A stretch of 64,000 nt of DNA from Variovorax sp. PBL-H6 (GCF_901827155.1 NZ_LR594659.1:1736001-1800000); one strand, 5' to 3'. Positions 26,817 to 37,143 are shown, numbered from the stretch's first letter. Numbers and translations: made by a program. Notes: generated by a model not told the origin, from the letters alone.

Positions 26817-28265
26817 CTACTTCTCGTCCTGCAGCCAGTACCACTTGTAGAGCACCCGCTGGCCCATCCGCCTGAAGGGCGCGAACACCGGCGACTCCAC
26901 CAGCCCCAGCACGTTGGGAAAAGGCAGGGGCGAGCGGTAGATCGGCAGCTCGAACACGTCGCGACCCGCGTCCTGCCCGGCCACGCGCTCGGCCAGGCGC
27001 TTGCCGGCCCAGGTCGAGAACGAGACGCCGTTGCCGCCGTAGCCCACGGCGTACCAGACCTTCTTGTCGGCCTCCGGCTGCGTGATGCGCGGCATCATGT
27101 CGTGGCTCACGTCCACCCAGCCCCACCACGAATAGTCGATCTGGATGCCGGCCAGCGGCGGGAACTTGCGCGCGATCGCGTCGGTGAGCAGCTTCAGGTG
27201 CACCGGGTCCTCGGCGTCGGCGCCGCTCACCGAACTGCGGCTGCCCAGTTGCAGCCGGTTGCCCTTGAGCAGCCGGTAGTAGAAGCGCAGCGTGCGCGTG
27301 TCGGTCAGGAAGGTGAGCGACTTGAAGTTGGTGGCCTGGAGCTCGGCGTCCGTCAGCGGACGGGTGACCACCGAGTTCGACAGGATCGGCATGATCTTGT
27401 TCTTCAGCAGCGGCGAGAGCGCCTGCCCGGTGTAGCCGCCGGTGCACACCGCCACGCGCCGCGCGCGCACGATGCCGCCGGGGGTGCGCAGGTGGTGCAC
27501 GCCGTCGATGGTCTGCCAGCCCTGCACCGGGCTCGAGGTGTGGACCTTCACGCCCAGCGCGCGCGCCTTGCGCATCAGCCCGAACGTGAACTTGAGCGGA
27601 TGGATGCCGACGCCCTCGGATTCGAAGAGCGCGCCCACGGCCTCGCGCTCGTCGCAGAAGTCGCGCCGCACTTCCTCGGCGCTGATCATGCGCGTGTCGT
27701 AGCCGAACTGCTCGCGCATCAGGCGCGCCTCGGCCTCCAGGCCGGCGAGCTTCTCCGGCCTGTGGGCCAGGTAGAGATGGCCTCCGTCGTAGGCATCGCA
27801 GTCGATCTGCGTCGTGAGGTGCCTGAAGTTCTCGAAGCCGGCGCGGATCTCGGCGTCGAGGCGCCGCGCCGTGTCCAGGCCCCAGCGCTGGATCCACTGC
27901 GAGCGCTTGAGCCGGCCGCTCGCGTTCTGCCCCTGGCCGCCGCTGCGGCTGGAGCAGCCCCAGGAGGCCTGGTTGGCTTCCAGCACCGTGGCCTTGATGC
28001 CGTGCTCCTGTGCCAGGTAGAGCGCGGTGGACATGCCGGTGGCGCCGGAGCCGATGATGGCCACGTCCACGTCGATGTCGCGCAGCACCGGCCCGTCGTC
28101 CTCGGGCGGCGTGCCTGCGCTGGCCACCCACCAGGTGGGCGCGTAGGCGCGGCCTGCCCCGGGGTCGGGCGCGACCAGCGGGTCGTAGCGCGGGTCGTAG
28201 GGCTTGGGCGCGGGCGCTGCCCGGCCGCCCGTGGAGAAGTGCGCGGTGCCTGCGGTGATCGTCAT
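26817..28265 (-). CDS. FAD-dependent oxidoreductase, DAO family
   Basis: 482 aa. The dinucleotide fold starts at about residue 66: VDVAIIGSGATGMSTALYLAQEHGIKATVLEA, with glycines 72, 74 and 77. SSRSGGQGQNASGRL and the late YSWWGWVDVSHDMMPRITQPEADKKVWYAVGYGGNGVSFSTWAGKRLAE are typical of PuuB/glycine-oxidase-like flavin amine oxidoreductases. A 60-residue N-terminal extension ending in WWVASAG precedes the FAD motif. It lies 21 bp after the NTF2-like gene on the same strand. An amine or imino-acid substrate is likely; the adjacent MocR regulator also fits amine metabolism. Confidence 0.87.
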   Translation of the reverse strand: MTITAGTAHFSTGGRAAPAPKPYDPRYDPLVAPDPGAGRAYAPTWWVASAGTPPEDDGPVLRDIDVDVAIIGSGATGMSTALYLAQEHGIKATVLEANQASWGCSSRSGGQGQNASGRLKRSQWIQRWGLDTARRLDAEIRAGFENFRHLTTQIDCDAYDGGHLYLAHRPEKLAGLEAEARLMREQFGYDTRMISAEEVRRDFCDEREAVGALFESEGVGIHPLKFTFGLMRKARALGVKVHTSSPVQGWQTIDGVHHLRTPGGIVRARRVAVCTGGYTGQALSPLLKNKIMPILSNSVVTRPLTDAELQATNFKSLTFLTDTRTLRFYYRLLKGNRLQLGSRSSVSGADAEDPVHLKLLTDAIARKFPPLAGIQIDYSWWGWVDVSHDMMPRITQPEADKKVWYAVGYGGNGVSFSTWAGKRLAERVAGQDAGRDVFELPIYRSPLPFPNVLGLVESPVFAPFRRMGQRVLYKWYWLQDEK

Positions 28266-28286
28266 GGCGTTTCCCGGAACAAGGAA

Positions 28287-28694
28287 CTACTTGGCCGCAG
28301 GCAGGTTCGGCCGCGTCTTGCGGAACACGTTCTTGAGCGCGATCTTGCCGTCCTTGAAGCCGAAGACATCGATGCCGTCGGTCTCGATGCGGCTGCCGTC
28401 GGCCGCGGTGCCGGTGAACGTCCACAGCGAGGTGCCGAAGTCGCCGGCCACGAAATGCCGGCCGTTGCGCCACTGCGCATCGGGCACCGCCTCCCAGGCC
28501 GCGGCAAAGGCCTTGCGCACTGCCGCCGTGCCGCTGTGGCGGGTGCCGCAGGCGTCGGGGCCGGCGGCAGTCTGGAACACGCAGTCTTCATGCATGAAGC
28601 TCATCAGGGCCTCGATGTCGTGGCGGTTCCAGGCCTCGCTGAAGGCCTCCAGGGTGGCGATGGTCACGGGGGCGGGCGATGCTGCTGCGGTCAC
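28287..28694 (-). CDS. NTF2/SnoaL-like small protein
   Basis: 135 aa, chosen from a GTG at 28694 because an aggag site lies 6 bp upstream; an in-frame ATG at 28724 would add ten residues without a ribosome site. It contains the cone-fold pattern FSEAWNRHDIEALMSFMHEDCVFQT ... GTSLWTFTGTAADGSRIETDGIDVFGFKDGKIALKNVFRK. Members are small ligand-binding proteins, isomerases or dehydratase-like enzymes. It precedes the FAD oxidoreductase in one unit. A specific reaction cannot be inferred. Confidence 0.82.
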   Translation of the reverse strand: MTAAASPAPVTIATLEAFSEAWNRHDIEALMSFMHEDCVFQTAAGPDACGTRHSGTAAVRKAFAAAWEAVPDAQWRNGRHFVAGDFGTSLWTFTGTAADGSRIETDGIDVFGFKDGKIALKNVFRKTRPNLPAAK

Positions 28695-28812
28695 GCGGGA
28701 CTCCTGTCTTGTCGATGTGCGCAAGCGTAGAGAGCCGGCGCGCCGCGCGATAGGGCCAGATGCGGGGATTCGACCGAGCCAGTGGGCGCGGACGGCCTAA
28801 ACTTTGCGCACC

Positions 28813-30348
28813 ATGTCCAACCCCCGATCGATCCAGTGGGCGCAGCTGTTCGTGCTGCCCGAGCAACCCGGCCTTCCGCTGCAGGGCCGCCTTCGCGCGG
28901 CCGTGGTGCAGGCCATCCTCGAGGACCGGCTGAGTCCCGGTGCACCGTTGCCCTCCTCGCGCGAGCTGGCGGCCCTGCTGGGCCTGAGCCGCAACACCGT
29001 GACCTCGGCCTACCTCCAGTTGATGGACGAGGGCTTCCTCGAAGCGCGTCCGCGCAGCGGTGTCTTCGTGGCGCACAACGCGCGGCCGCTCACCGCAGCG
29101 CTGGCCGAGCCGCTGGTGGGCCGCAATGGCCAGTCGGGCCAGCCGCCGGAGTGGGCGGCGCGGGTGCTGCGCTCGCAGGTCGACCGGCCCACGCTCTCCA
29201 AGCCCGACCGCTGGCGCGACTACCCGTACCCCTTTGTCTACGGCACCTACGATCCGCAGCTCTTTCCCACCGAGGACTTCCGGGAATGCTGCGCGCGCAG
29301 CCTGGCGCGCTCTCAGCTGCCGAACTGGACGCCGGACTTCGAGACCGACGACGTGCCCGACCTGATCGAGCAGATCCGCACGCGCCTGCTGCCCCGGCGC
29401 GGCGTGTTCGCGCTGAAGGAGGAGATCCTCGTCACCCTCGGCGCCCAGCACGCCTGCTACCTGCTGGCCGAGGCGCTGTTCGACGAGCACACCCGCGTCG
29501 GCCTGGAGGAGCCCGGCCATCCGCATGCGCGCAACAGCTTCGCGATGCGCAACCCGAAGTGGGTCGAGATCGATGTCGATGAAGAGGGCCTGGTCGTCGA
29601 TGCGCTGCCGGCCGCCGACTACCTGTTCTGCACGCCCTCGCACCAGAGCCCCACCACCGCCACGCTGAGCCTGGAGCGTCGCCAGTGGCTGCTGCGCAAG
29701 GCCGAGCTGCAGGACTTCGTGATCATCGAGGACGACTACGAGGCGGAAAACCTGTACGAGGGCACGCCGATGCCCGCGCTCAAGAGCCTGGACAAGACGG
29801 GGCGGGTGATCTACGTGGGCTCGGTGTCCAAGAGCCTGTCGCCGGCGCTGCGGCTGGGCTTCATCGTGGCGCCGCGCGCGCTGATCAAGGAGCTGCGGGT
29901 GATCCGGCATGCAATGGTGCGGCATCCGAGTGCGTTCCTGCAGCATGCCTATGCGTTGTTCCTCTCGCTCGGGCATCACGAGTCGCATGCGCGGCGCGTC
30001 AACCATGCGATGCAGGAGCGGCTTGCGCTGGCGGCGCAGGCGCTGCGCGAGCATCTGCCGGACTTCGAGTTCACGCTGCCCTCGGGGGGCGCCTCCATCT
30101 GGGTGCAGGCGCCGTCGTGGGTCGATTCGGCCGAGCTGGCGCTGATGGCGCGCAGCCACGGGGTGTTGATCGAGGCGGGGGATGTGTTCTTTGCGAAGCC
30201 GCCTTATCCGTGTCCGTTCTTCCGGCTGCGGCTGTCGTCGATCGCGGCGTCGCAGATTGCAGCGGGCATCAGGGCGCTGGGGATGGCGGTGCAGGAACTG
30301 GCGCAGGCGCGTGGGGAGAGCCTGAGCGGTGCGCCTCGCACCCACTGA
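28813..30348 (+). CDS. MocR/PdxR-family regulator (GntR HTH fused to aminotransferase-like domain)
   Basis: 511 aa. The N-terminal winged helix (about 22-86) includes LPSSRELAALLGLSRNTVTSAYLQLMDEGFLEARPRSGVFVA. The remainder is a fold-type I aminotransferase domain with the PLP lysine K340 in SVSKSLSPALRLG. MocR proteins sense PLP or its adduct with an amine or amino acid and usually regulate the divergent gene, here the NTF2-FAD oxidoreductase unit 118 bp away. The ATG at 28813 is preferred over a TTG three codons upstream. Confidence 0.92.
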   Translation: MSNPRSIQWAQLFVLPEQPGLPLQGRLRAAVVQAILEDRLSPGAPLPSSRELAALLGLSRNTVTSAYLQLMDEGFLEARPRSGVFVAHNARPLTAALAEPLVGRNGQSGQPPEWAARVLRSQVDRPTLSKPDRWRDYPYPFVYGTYDPQLFPTEDFRECCARSLARSQLPNWTPDFETDDVPDLIEQIRTRLLPRRGVFALKEEILVTLGAQHACYLLAEALFDEHTRVGLEEPGHPHARNSFAMRNPKWVEIDVDEEGLVVDALPAADYLFCTPSHQSPTTATLSLERRQWLLRKAELQDFVIIEDDYEAENLYEGTPMPALKSLDKTGRVIYVGSVSKSLSPALRLGFIVAPRALIKELRVIRHAMVRHPSAFLQHAYALFLSLGHHESHARRVNHAMQERLALAAQALREHLPDFEFTLPSGGASIWVQAPSWVDSAELALMARSHGVLIEAGDVFFAKPPYPCPFFRLRLSSIAASQIAAGIRALGMAVQELAQARGESLSGAPRTH

Positions 30349-30380
30349 CGCGCCGTGAGCGCGCGGCCGTCAGCCTGCGG

Positions 30381-31292
30381 CTACTCTCCCGCGACGCTCA
30401 CGGCAGCGTTCCAGAAGTCCTCCGCAGCCTTCCCGATGGCACCCGGCGATCGAAACAGGCGTATCTGCGCCGGAACACTCCAGTTGCTGTCGACCGTTGC
30501 TGCGACGAGGCGCCTGGTGGCGAGGTCTTCCTCGATGAGCGTCCGCGGCAACCAGGCGATCCCCCTCCCGTCGAGCGCCATGGTCCTCAGGACCGAGGCC
30601 AGGTGCGCCGTGAACACAGCGTGGGTCTTCATCGAGGCCAGCCTGCCGCCCACCACTGCCCGCGTGATTCTTCCGATCCCGGAGTCGGTGCTGTACTGAA
30701 GGACAGGAATGGGGTGTGCACCCGGGACATCCAGGGAGTACATCGGATCTCCGCGTTGATCGGCCGCGCTGACAGGCACCAGCACGTCGCTTCCGACGAT
30801 CGCAGACAAGAGCCCGTCGGCTTCGAGAGCGCCCTGGGTCATCGGGTGCGTATGGCTCAGGACGAACTGGACCTTGCTCTGGTGCATCAGGGCTTCGCAT
30901 TGCCGAAGAACATCCGACATCAATTGCACCGGGCCGAGTGTGGTGCGTGTCTCCAATGTACGGAGCCAGCGCGGCAGGAAGGTGAAGGACAACGCATGCG
31001 TGGCGGCCAACCGCAAGGTCGTGGAATGTGCCTCTGCAACACTCCGGGCCTCCCCTGGAATGCGCGAGACGCGCTCCATCAGTTCTTCAGCCTCGCCTCG
31101 AAACCATTCCCCCACCTCCGTGAGCCTTGCAGGTTGGGACGTGCGATCGAGCAGTGTCGTTCCCAGCCAGTCTTCGAGCGCGCGGATCCGCCTGCTGAAT
31201 GCCGGTTGCGTGACATGGCGCTCCTCGGCGGCGCGCGAGAAGTTTCCGGTTTCTGCGAGCACCAGGAAATCTTCGAACCAGAGAAAGTTCAT
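30381..31292 (-). CDS. LysR-family regulator, divergent to the D-tartrate dehydratase gene
   Basis: 303 aa. The N-terminal HTH contains FLVLAETGNFSRAAEERHVTQPAFSRRIRALEDWLGTTLLDR, and the C-terminal effector domain follows. It is transcribed away from the D-tartrate dehydratase gene with 97 bp between the starts, the classic LysR arrangement. An inverted repeat gcttt-N9-aaagc (31299-31317) lies right at its start. It probably activates the tartrate unit in response to the substrate and represses itself. The 3' end converges with the MocR gene 32 bp away. Confidence 0.9.
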   Translation of the reverse strand: MNFLWFEDFLVLAETGNFSRAAEERHVTQPAFSRRIRALEDWLGTTLLDRTSQPARLTEVGEWFRGEAEELMERVSRIPGEARSVAEAHSTTLRLAATHALSFTFLPRWLRTLETRTTLGPVQLMSDVLRQCEALMHQSKVQFVLSHTHPMTQGALEADGLLSAIVGSDVLVPVSAADQRGDPMYSLDVPGAHPIPVLQYSTDSGIGRITRAVVGGRLASMKTHAVFTAHLASVLRTMALDGRGIAWLPRTLIEEDLATRRLVAATVDSNWSVPAQIRLFRSPGAIGKAAEDFWNAAVSVAGE

Positions 31293-31298
31293 GCCAGT

Positions 31299-31317
31299 GC
31301 TTTCAGAACATCAAAGC
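31299..31317. promoter_or_regulatory. Putative LysR operator gcttt-N9-aaagc
   Basis: Symmetric arms at 31299-31303 and 31313-31317 with a 9-base centre lie between the divergent lysR and D-tartrate dehydratase starts. Position and symmetry fit a LysR recognition site, but the arms are short. Confidence 0.4.
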
Positions 31318-31389
31318 CAAGGAAAACAGCATTGGCCCGTGCGGCCGAGGCGCGCCAAGATGACGCTCTACACACCGCTGGAACAAAGT

Positions 31390-32556
31390 ATGAAGATCGT
31401 CGAAATCCGGGAAAAAACCATTCCGATCAGCTCGCCCATCCGCAACGCCTACATCGACTTTAGCAAGATGACCCTGAGCCTCGTGGCCGTCGTCACCGAC
31501 GTGATCCGCGACGGCAAGCCGGTGGTCGGCTATGGATTCAACTCGAACGGCCGCTACGGCCAGGGCACGCTGATGCGCGAGCGCTTCATCCCGCGCATCC
31601 TGGAAGCCGCACCGGCCTCCCTTGTCGATGCCACGGGCGGCAACCTCGACCCGCACAAGATCTGGAACACGATGTTCACCAACGAAAAGCCGGGCGGCCA
31701 CGGCGAGCGCTCGGTGGCAATCGGCACGATCGACATGGCCGTCTGGGACGCCGTGGCGAAGATCGAAGGCAAGCCGCTCTTCCAGGTGCTGGCCGACCGC
31801 TACGGCGACGGGAAGCCGAACCGCAAGATCTTCGTCTACGCGGCGGGGGGTTACTACTACCCCGGGCAGGACCACGAGAAGCTCAAGGACGAGATGCGCA
31901 GCTATATCGACCGCGGCTACACGGTCGTCAAGAAGAAGATCGGTGGCGCCTCGCTGGACGAAGACCTGCGGCGCATCGACTCGATCATGGAGGTGCTGCA
32001 GGACGGCCAGAAGCTCTGCGTCGATGCCAATGGCCGCTTCGATCTCGAGACGGCGATCGCCTATGCCAAGGCGCTCTCGCAATACGACCTGTTCTGGTAC
32101 GAGGAGCCGGGCGATCCGCTGGATTTCGAGCTCCAGGCGGCGCTTCGCAACTTCTACAAGAACCCGATGGCCACGGGCGAGGACCTGTTCTCGATGCAGG
32201 ATGCGCGCAACCTCATCCGTTACGGCGGCATGCGCCCGGATCGGGACTGGCTGCAGTTCGATTGCGCGCTCAGTTATGGCCTGGTCGAATACCTGCGAAC
32301 GCTCGACATGCTCAAGGAACACGGCTGGTCGGCGAGCCGCTGCATCCCTCATGGCGGGCACCAGATGTCGCTCAACATCGCTGCGGGGCTCGGCCTCGGC
32401 GGCAACGAGTCGTACCCGGACCTGTTCCAGCCCTTCGGCGGCTTTCCGGACGGGGTGAAGGTCGAGAACAGCTTCGTGACGCTGCCCGACCTGCCGGGCA
32501 TCGGCTTCGAGGGCAAGGCCGACCTGTATCGCGAGATGCAGGCGCTGTCGGCGTGA
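31390..32556 (+). CDS. tarD: D(-)-tartrate dehydratase, enolase superfamily
   Basis: 388 aa. The sequence follows the characterised Bradyrhizobium D-tartrate dehydratase closely through its length: SSPIRNAYIDFSKMTLSLVAVVTDV, YGFNSNGRYGQG, NEKPGGHGERSVAIGTIDMAVWDAVAKI, YAAGGYYYPG and RCIPHGGHQMSLNIAAGLGLGGNESYPDLFQP. Catalytic residues are in place: the KxK pair K181/K183, H321 in CIPHGGH, and metal ligands in VDANGRF, YEEPGD and ATGED. It dehydrates D-tartrate to oxaloacetate. The ATG at 31390 matches the family start; an in-frame ATG at 31360 is possible. The Bug receptor follows after 27 bp and may import the acid. Confidence 0.9.
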   Translation: MKIVEIREKTIPISSPIRNAYIDFSKMTLSLVAVVTDVIRDGKPVVGYGFNSNGRYGQGTLMRERFIPRILEAAPASLVDATGGNLDPHKIWNTMFTNEKPGGHGERSVAIGTIDMAVWDAVAKIEGKPLFQVLADRYGDGKPNRKIFVYAAGGYYYPGQDHEKLKDEMRSYIDRGYTVVKKKIGGASLDEDLRRIDSIMEVLQDGQKLCVDANGRFDLETAIAYAKALSQYDLFWYEEPGDPLDFELQAALRNFYKNPMATGEDLFSMQDARNLIRYGGMRPDRDWLQFDCALSYGLVEYLRTLDMLKEHGWSASRCIPHGGHQMSLNIAAGLGLGGNESYPDLFQPFGGFPDGVKVENSFVTLPDLPGIGFEGKADLYREMQALSA

Positions 32557-32583
32557 TCCGCTGATTTCAACAAAGAAGGAGAC

Positions 32584-33567
32584 ATGAACATGAGCCAAAT
32601 CGCGAGAGTCGTTGCCGCAGTCGCGTTGGCCGGCGTTGCTGCGCTGGCCTGGGCGGACTACCCGGAAAAGCCCGTGACCCTGGTCGTTCCCTTTGCCGCC
32701 GGCGGACCCAGCGACAAGATCGCCCGCGACCTGGCCGAGGCGCTGCGCAAGCCGCTGGGGCAAACCGTCGTCATCGAGAATGCCGTAGGTGCCGGCGGCA
32801 CCATCGGTTCAGCCAAAGTGGCGCGAGCCGCGCCTGATGGCTACACCTTGCTCGTGCACCATATCGGCATGGCGACCGCCCCGGCGCTCTACCGCAAGCT
32901 GGCTTACAAGGTGCCCGAGGACTTCGAGACGCTGGGCCTGATCAACGAGGCGCCATCGGTCGTGATCGGGAAGCCCACGCTGGCGGCCTCGAACTTCAAG
33001 GAGTTGCGCCAGTGGATCTCGTCCAGCGGCGGCAAGGTGAACCTGGCGAACGCGGGGCTGGGCTCGGCTTCGCACCTCTGCGGACTCATGCTCCAAAGCG
33101 CGCTGAAGACCAACATGACGCCGGTGCCCTACAAGGGGACTGCCCCGGCAATGACCGACCTCATCGGCGGCCAGGTCGATCTGATGTGCGAGCAGGCGAC
33201 CAACGCCGTGCCGCAGATCGAAGGCAAGAAGGTGAAGGTTTACGGCATCACCAGCCTGGAGCGCCTGGCGCTGCCTGCCCTGAAGGACACACCCACCCTC
33301 GCCGAAGCAGGCCTGGACGAGTTCAACGTGCAGGTCTGGCATGGTCTCTATGCGCCTCGCGGCACGCCAGCTGCAGTCCTGGCGAAGTTGAATGCCGCCT
33401 TGCGCGCCGCTCTGAAGGATCCCGAACTCATCAAGCGGGAAGAGGCGTTGGGGCTTGCCGTGGTGACGGATGGCAGGCTGGACCCCGCGGGTCATCGGAA
33501 GTTTGTCGAAGCCGAGAAGAACCGATGGGCGAAGGTCATCAAGGACGCAGGCGAGTACGCCGACTGA
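32584..33567 (+). CDS. Bug-family (TTT) receptor, probable tartrate or related hydroxy-acid binder
   Basis: 327 aa with a signal peptide ending near ALAWA (about residue 24) and an aaggaga ribosome site upstream. Motifs are [53 protein letters not shown] and [24 protein letters not shown]. It lies 27 bp after the D-tartrate dehydratase gene, so tartrate is the obvious candidate ligand, by context only. No TctAB membrane partner is nearby. The TauABC-type genes start 149 bp downstream. Confidence 0.91.
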   Translation: MNMSQIARVVAAVALAGVAALAWADYPEKPVTLVVPFAAGGPSDKIARDLAEALRKPLGQTVVIENAVGAGGTIGSAKVARAAPDGYTLLVHHIGMATAPALYRKLAYKVPEDFETLGLINEAPSVVIGKPTLAASNFKELRQWISSSGGKVNLANAGLGSASHLCGLMLQSALKTNMTPVPYKGTAPAMTDLIGGQVDLMCEQATNAVPQIEGKKVKVYGITSLERLALPALKDTPTLAEAGLDEFNVQVWHGLYAPRGTPAAVLAKLNAALRAALKDPELIKREEALGLAVVTDGRLDPAGHRKFVEAEKNRWAKVIKDAGEYAD

Positions 33568-33716
33568 TGGCGAGCTTCCGCACCGCACTCGTGCGCGCCG
33601 CACCAGAACAAGGGTAAGTCCCCATCCCCTGGCTCCATGCCCTTTTCGCGGCTGGCACTTCCGGCTTGGCGCCGATAGGTGCAAAGTCCGATTCGATTCA
33701 CCACCAGGAGAAACGA

Positions 33717-34733
33717 ATGAACATGTCCCGGCGCTTCACCCTTTCAGCCGCGGCCTTGACCGCCGCATTGGCCCTCGGCGGCGTTGCCGCCCAAGCCCAG
33801 ACCAAGGAGCTGACTTTCGCCCACCAGGACATGCTGGTGCCGCTGCGGCTGGTGATGGAGTCGGGCGAGGTCGAGAAGGCCACCGGCTACAAGATCAACT
33901 GGCGCATGTTCTCGGGCGGCGGCGACGTGATCCGCGCCATGGCCTCGGGCGACGTGCAGATGGGCGAGACGGGCTCCAGCCCGCTGACCGCCGCTGCCAG
34001 CCAGGGCCAGGACATCAAGCTGTTCTGGATCTCCGCCGACATCGCCGACGCCGAGGCCCTGGTTGCGCGCAACGCATCCGGCATCACGAGCCTCAAGGAC
34101 CTGAAGGGCAAGAAGGTCGCGACGCCCTTCGTGTCCACCGCCCACTACCAGTTGATGGCCGGCATGAAGATGGACGGCGTCGACCCGAAGACCGTCAACG
34201 TGATGAACATGCGCCCGCCCGAGATCGCCGCGGCCTGGGAGCGTGGCGACATCGACGCCACCTTCATCTGGGACCCGGTGCTCTCGAAGATCCGCTCCTC
34301 GGGCAAGACCATTGCCACGTCCGGCAGCATCGGCAAGCGTGGCGCGCCCACCTTCGAGGGCATCGTGGTGAACGCCAAGTGGGCCGCCGCCAACGAGCCC
34401 TTCATGGTCGCCTTCGTGAAGGCGCTCAACCGCGCGAACGAGGAGTACAAGGCGTCCGGCAAGGGCTGGACGCCCGACTCGCCGCAGACCAAGGCCATGG
34501 CCAAGTGGACCAAGGCCGACCCCAAGGACGTGGGGGCGGCGATGGCGCTCTACAGCTTCCCGACCCTGGCCGAGCAGGTCTCGCCCACCTGGCTGGGCGG
34601 CGGCGCGGCCAAGGCGATGGCCAACACGGCCCTGTTCCTCAAGGAGCAGGGTCGGGTGCAGGAGGTCAAGGCCGACTACGGCGGCTTCGTGACGACGGCC
34701 TATGTCGAGAAGGCCATGGCGGCGGCGAAGTAG
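33717..34733 (+). CDS. tauA: Taurine/sulfonate-type ABC substrate-binding protein, TauA-like
   Basis: 338 aa with a signal peptide (cleavage near AQAQ, about residue 28) and a ccaggag site at 33704-33710. [76 protein letters not shown] and [20 protein letters not shown] match the TauA branch of the NitT/TauT family. It captures taurine or another alkanesulfonate in the periplasm for TauBC encoded downstream. No taurine dioxygenase or transaminase lies in the window, so the exact ligand is open. Confidence 0.9.
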   Translation: MNMSRRFTLSAAALTAALALGGVAAQAQTKELTFAHQDMLVPLRLVMESGEVEKATGYKINWRMFSGGGDVIRAMASGDVQMGETGSSPLTAAASQGQDIKLFWISADIADAEALVARNASGITSLKDLKGKKVATPFVSTAHYQLMAGMKMDGVDPKTVNVMNMRPPEIAAAWERGDIDATFIWDPVLSKIRSSGKTIATSGSIGKRGAPTFEGIVVNAKWAAANEPFMVAFVKALNRANEEYKASGKGWTPDSPQTKAMAKWTKADPKDVGAAMALYSFPTLAEQVSPTWLGGGAAKAMANTALFLKEQGRVQEVKADYGGFVTTAYVEKAMAAAK

Positions 34734-34747
34734 CAGGAGAGGCATCG

Positions 34748-35536
34748 ATGCCCACGCTCGACATCCGCGACCTCACGGTCAACTACGCCGTCAAGGACGG
34801 GACGCTGCAGGCGCTCGCCCCGGTCAACCTGCAGATGCACGACGGCGACTTCGTCGTCGCACTCGGCGCCTCCGGCTGCGGCAAGACCACGCTGCTCAAT
34901 TGCATCGCCGGCTTCCTGCCGCCCTCCACCGGCGAGATCCTGCTGGACGGCAAGCCGGTCGCCGGCCCCGGCGCGGACCGCGGCGTGGTGTTCCAGAAGC
35001 ACGCGCTGATGCCCTGGCTCAACGTGCGCGACAACGTCGCACTGGGCCTGCGACTGGCCGGCGTCGGCAAGGCCAAGCGCGACCGGATCGCCGAGGACAA
35101 GCTGGCCCTGGTCGGCCTGCAGCAGTACGCCAGCCGTGCCGTTTATGAGCTCTCCGGCGGCATGCAGCAGCGCGTGGGCATCGCGCGCGCGCTGGCCAGC
35201 GACCCGGCCGTGCTGCTGATGGACGAGCCCATGGGCGCGCTCGACGCCTTCACGCGCGAGCAGGTGCAGGAGATCCTGCTGAAGGCCTGGTCGAAGTCGA
35301 ACAAGATGGTGTTCTTCATCACCCACTCGGTGGAGGAGGCGCTGTTCCTCGCCACCCGGCTGATCGTGATGAGCCCGAGCCCGGGCCGCATCTCGCACGT
35401 CTACGACCAGGTGCCGTTCTCGCGCCAGTACCTCTCGCATGGCGACTCGCGCAAGGTGAAGTCGGAACCGGAGTTCATCCGCATGCGAGAAGAGGTCCTG
35501 TCGATCATCCATCATCGGGAGGCCGTCCATGCCTGA
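34748..35536 (+). CDS. tauB: Taurine/sulfonate-type ABC ATPase, TauB-like
   Basis: 262 aa. Walker [18 protein letters not shown]-loop [14 protein letters not shown], signature [15 protein letters not shown], Walker [13 protein letters not shown] and the switch [17 protein letters not shown] are complete. The start lies 14 bp after tauA and the stop overlaps tauC by 8 bp. It energises the importer. Confidence 0.93.
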   Translation: MPTLDIRDLTVNYAVKDGTLQALAPVNLQMHDGDFVVALGASGCGKTTLLNCIAGFLPPSTGEILLDGKPVAGPGADRGVVFQKHALMPWLNVRDNVALGLRLAGVGKAKRDRIAEDKLALVGLQQYASRAVYELSGGMQQRVGIARALASDPAVLLMDEPMGALDAFTREQVQEILLKAWSKSNKMVFFITHSVEEALFLATRLIVMSPSPGRISHVYDQVPFSRQYLSHGDSRKVKSEPEFIRMREEVLSIIHHREAVHA

Positions 35537-36425
35537 CGCCATCATCGCTTCGCCGGTGGCCATGACGCCACCCGCCAACAGCCCCGCGCAGCCGGCCGTC
35601 GTGGCCGCGCCGGCCAAGTCCGGCACCAAGCTCAAGACCAGCGCCTTCAAGGTGCCCGGCGCGGGCTCCAGCGTCACCATCAGCGTGGTCACCGTGACCG
35701 TGCTGGTGGCGCTGTGGTTCGTCATCACCAACATGGGCTGGGTCAAGCCGCTGTTCCTGCCGTCGCCGCAGGCGGTGGCGCAGCAGTTCTACGAGTACGC
35801 GACCGGCCAGGCCAACGACAAGCCGCTGTGGCAGCACTTCCTGGCCAGCATGTTCCGCGTGTTCTCGGCCTTCCTGCTGGCGTGCATCACCGCCATTCCC
35901 ATCGGCATTGCCATGGGCATGAGCCGGGTGGCGCGCGGCATCTTCGACCCGCCGCTGGAGTTCTACCGGCCGCTGCCGCCGCTGGCGTACCTGCCGCTGA
36001 TCATCATCTGGTTCGGCATCGACGAGCTGCCCAAGGTGCTGCTGATCTTCCTGTCCTGCTTCGCGCCGCTGGCCCTGGCCGCGCGCTCGGGCATGCGCAG
36101 CGCCTCGCAGGAGCAGATCAACGCTGCCTACTCGATGGGCGCCAGCTACATGCAGGTGATCCGCCACGTGATCCTGCCCTCGGCCCTGCCCGACATCCTG
36201 GTGGGCATGCGCATCGCGATCGGCTTCGGCTGGACCACGCTGGTGGCGGCGGAGATGGTGGCGGCCAACATGGGCCTGGGGCAGATGGTGCTCAACGCGT
36301 CCAACTTCCTGCGCACCGACATCGTGATCATGGGGATCATCGTGATCGGCGTGGTGGCCTACCTGTTCGACCTGCTGATGCGCTGGCTGGAACGCCGGCT
36401 GGTCCCCTGGAAGGGACGCATGTAG
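35529..36425 (+). CDS. tauC: Taurine/sulfonate-type ABC permease, TauC-like
   Basis: 298 aa. After a 45-residue polar, Ala/Pro-rich N-terminus come about six membrane segments. [61 protein letters not shown] and the EAA loop [45 protein letters not shown] are diagnostic. It overlaps tauB by 8 bp and closes the operon. The N-terminal extension is longer than in E. coli TauC. Confidence 0.92.
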   Translation: MPDAIIASPVAMTPPANSPAQPAVVAAPAKSGTKLKTSAFKVPGAGSSVTISVVTVTVLVALWFVITNMGWVKPLFLPSPQAVAQQFYEYATGQANDKPLWQHFLASMFRVFSAFLLACITAIPIGIAMGMSRVARGIFDPPLEFYRPLPPLAYLPLIIIWFGIDELPKVLLIFLSCFAPLALAARSGMRSASQEQINAAYSMGASYMQVIRHVILPSALPDILVGMRIAIGFGWTTLVAAEMVAANMGLGQMVLNASNFLRTDIVIMGIIVIGVVAYLFDLLMRWLERRLVPWKGRM

Positions 36426-36432
36426 CGGGCGT

Positions 36433-37143
36433 TCAGGGCGCGGCGCGGCTGGGAATGCCCAGGCCGCGCGCGACCGCGGGCCGGGCGACGAAGGCCTCGA
36501 GCACGCGCTTCACATGCGGGAAGGCCTGGAACTCGACCAGTTCGCCCGCCTCGTAGAAGCCGACCAGGTTGCGCACCCAGGGGAAGGTGGCGATGTCGGC
36601 GATGGTGTAGTCGTCACCCATGATCCAGTCGCGCCCCGCGAGCCGCATCTCCAGCACGTGGAGCAGCCGCCGGGCTTCCGCCACGTACCGGTCGCGCGGG
36701 CGCTTGTCGTCGTAGTGCTTGCCGGCGAATTTGTGGAAGAAGCCGACCTGGCCGAACATCGGGCCGATGCCGCCCATCTGGAACATCAGCCACTGGATGG
36801 TTTCGTAGCGCGCGGCCGGGTCAGCTGGCAACAGCTGGCCGGTCTTGTCCGCGAGGTAGATCAGGATCGCGCCGGATTCGAAGAGCGGCAGCGGCTTGCC
36901 GGCGGGGCCGTCGGGGTCGAGGATGGCGGGGATCTTGTTGTTGGGGCTGATCGAGAGGAATTCGGGCGACATCTGGTCGTGCGTCTCGAAGTTGACCAGG
37001 TGGGGTTCGTAGGGAAGGCCGGTCTCCTCGAGCATGATCGAGACCTTGACGCCGTTGGGCGTCGGCAGGGAATAGAGCTGCAGGCGGTCGGGGTGGGCGG
37101 CGGGCCACTTCCTGGTGATGGGGAAGGAGGAGAGGTCGGTCAT
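36433..37143 (-). CDS. Nu-class glutathione transferase / disulfide-bond oxidoreductase (YghU/YfcG type)
   Basis: 236 aa. The thioredoxin-fold N-terminal domain has LYSLPTPNGVKVSIMLEETGLPYE, where the TPNG stretch binds glutathione in the Nu class, and ISPNNKIPAILDP ... LFESGAILIYLADKTGQLLP. The all-alpha domain contains YTIADIATFPWVRNL. Nu-class members bind two glutathiones and reduce disulfides or organic hydroperoxides rather than conjugate xenobiotics. It converges with tauC (8 bp apart), and its 5' side faces the 1-kb repeat region. Confidence 0.9.
   Translation of the reverse strand: MTDLSSFPITRKWPAAHPDRLQLYSLPTPNGVKVSIMLEETGLPYEPHLVNFETHDQMSPEFLSISPNNKIPAILDPDGPAGKPLPLFESGAILIYLADKTGQLLPADPAARYETIQWLMFQMGGIGPMFGQVGFFHKFAGKHYDDKRPRDRYVAEARRLLHVLEMRLAGRDWIMGDDYTIADIATFPWVRNLVGFYEAGELVEFQAFPHVKRVLEAFVARPAVARGLGIPSRAAP

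Noticed and set aside
28754..28790. Direct repeats gccaga/gccagt as MocR operator
   Set aside because: The two short matches before the MocR start are suggestive, but too short and imperfect to list as a site.
33568..33716. Single operon from D-tartrate dehydratase through TauABC
   Set aside because: A 149-bp gap separates the Bug receptor from tauA and the systems are unrelated in substrate; co-transcription cannot be claimed.
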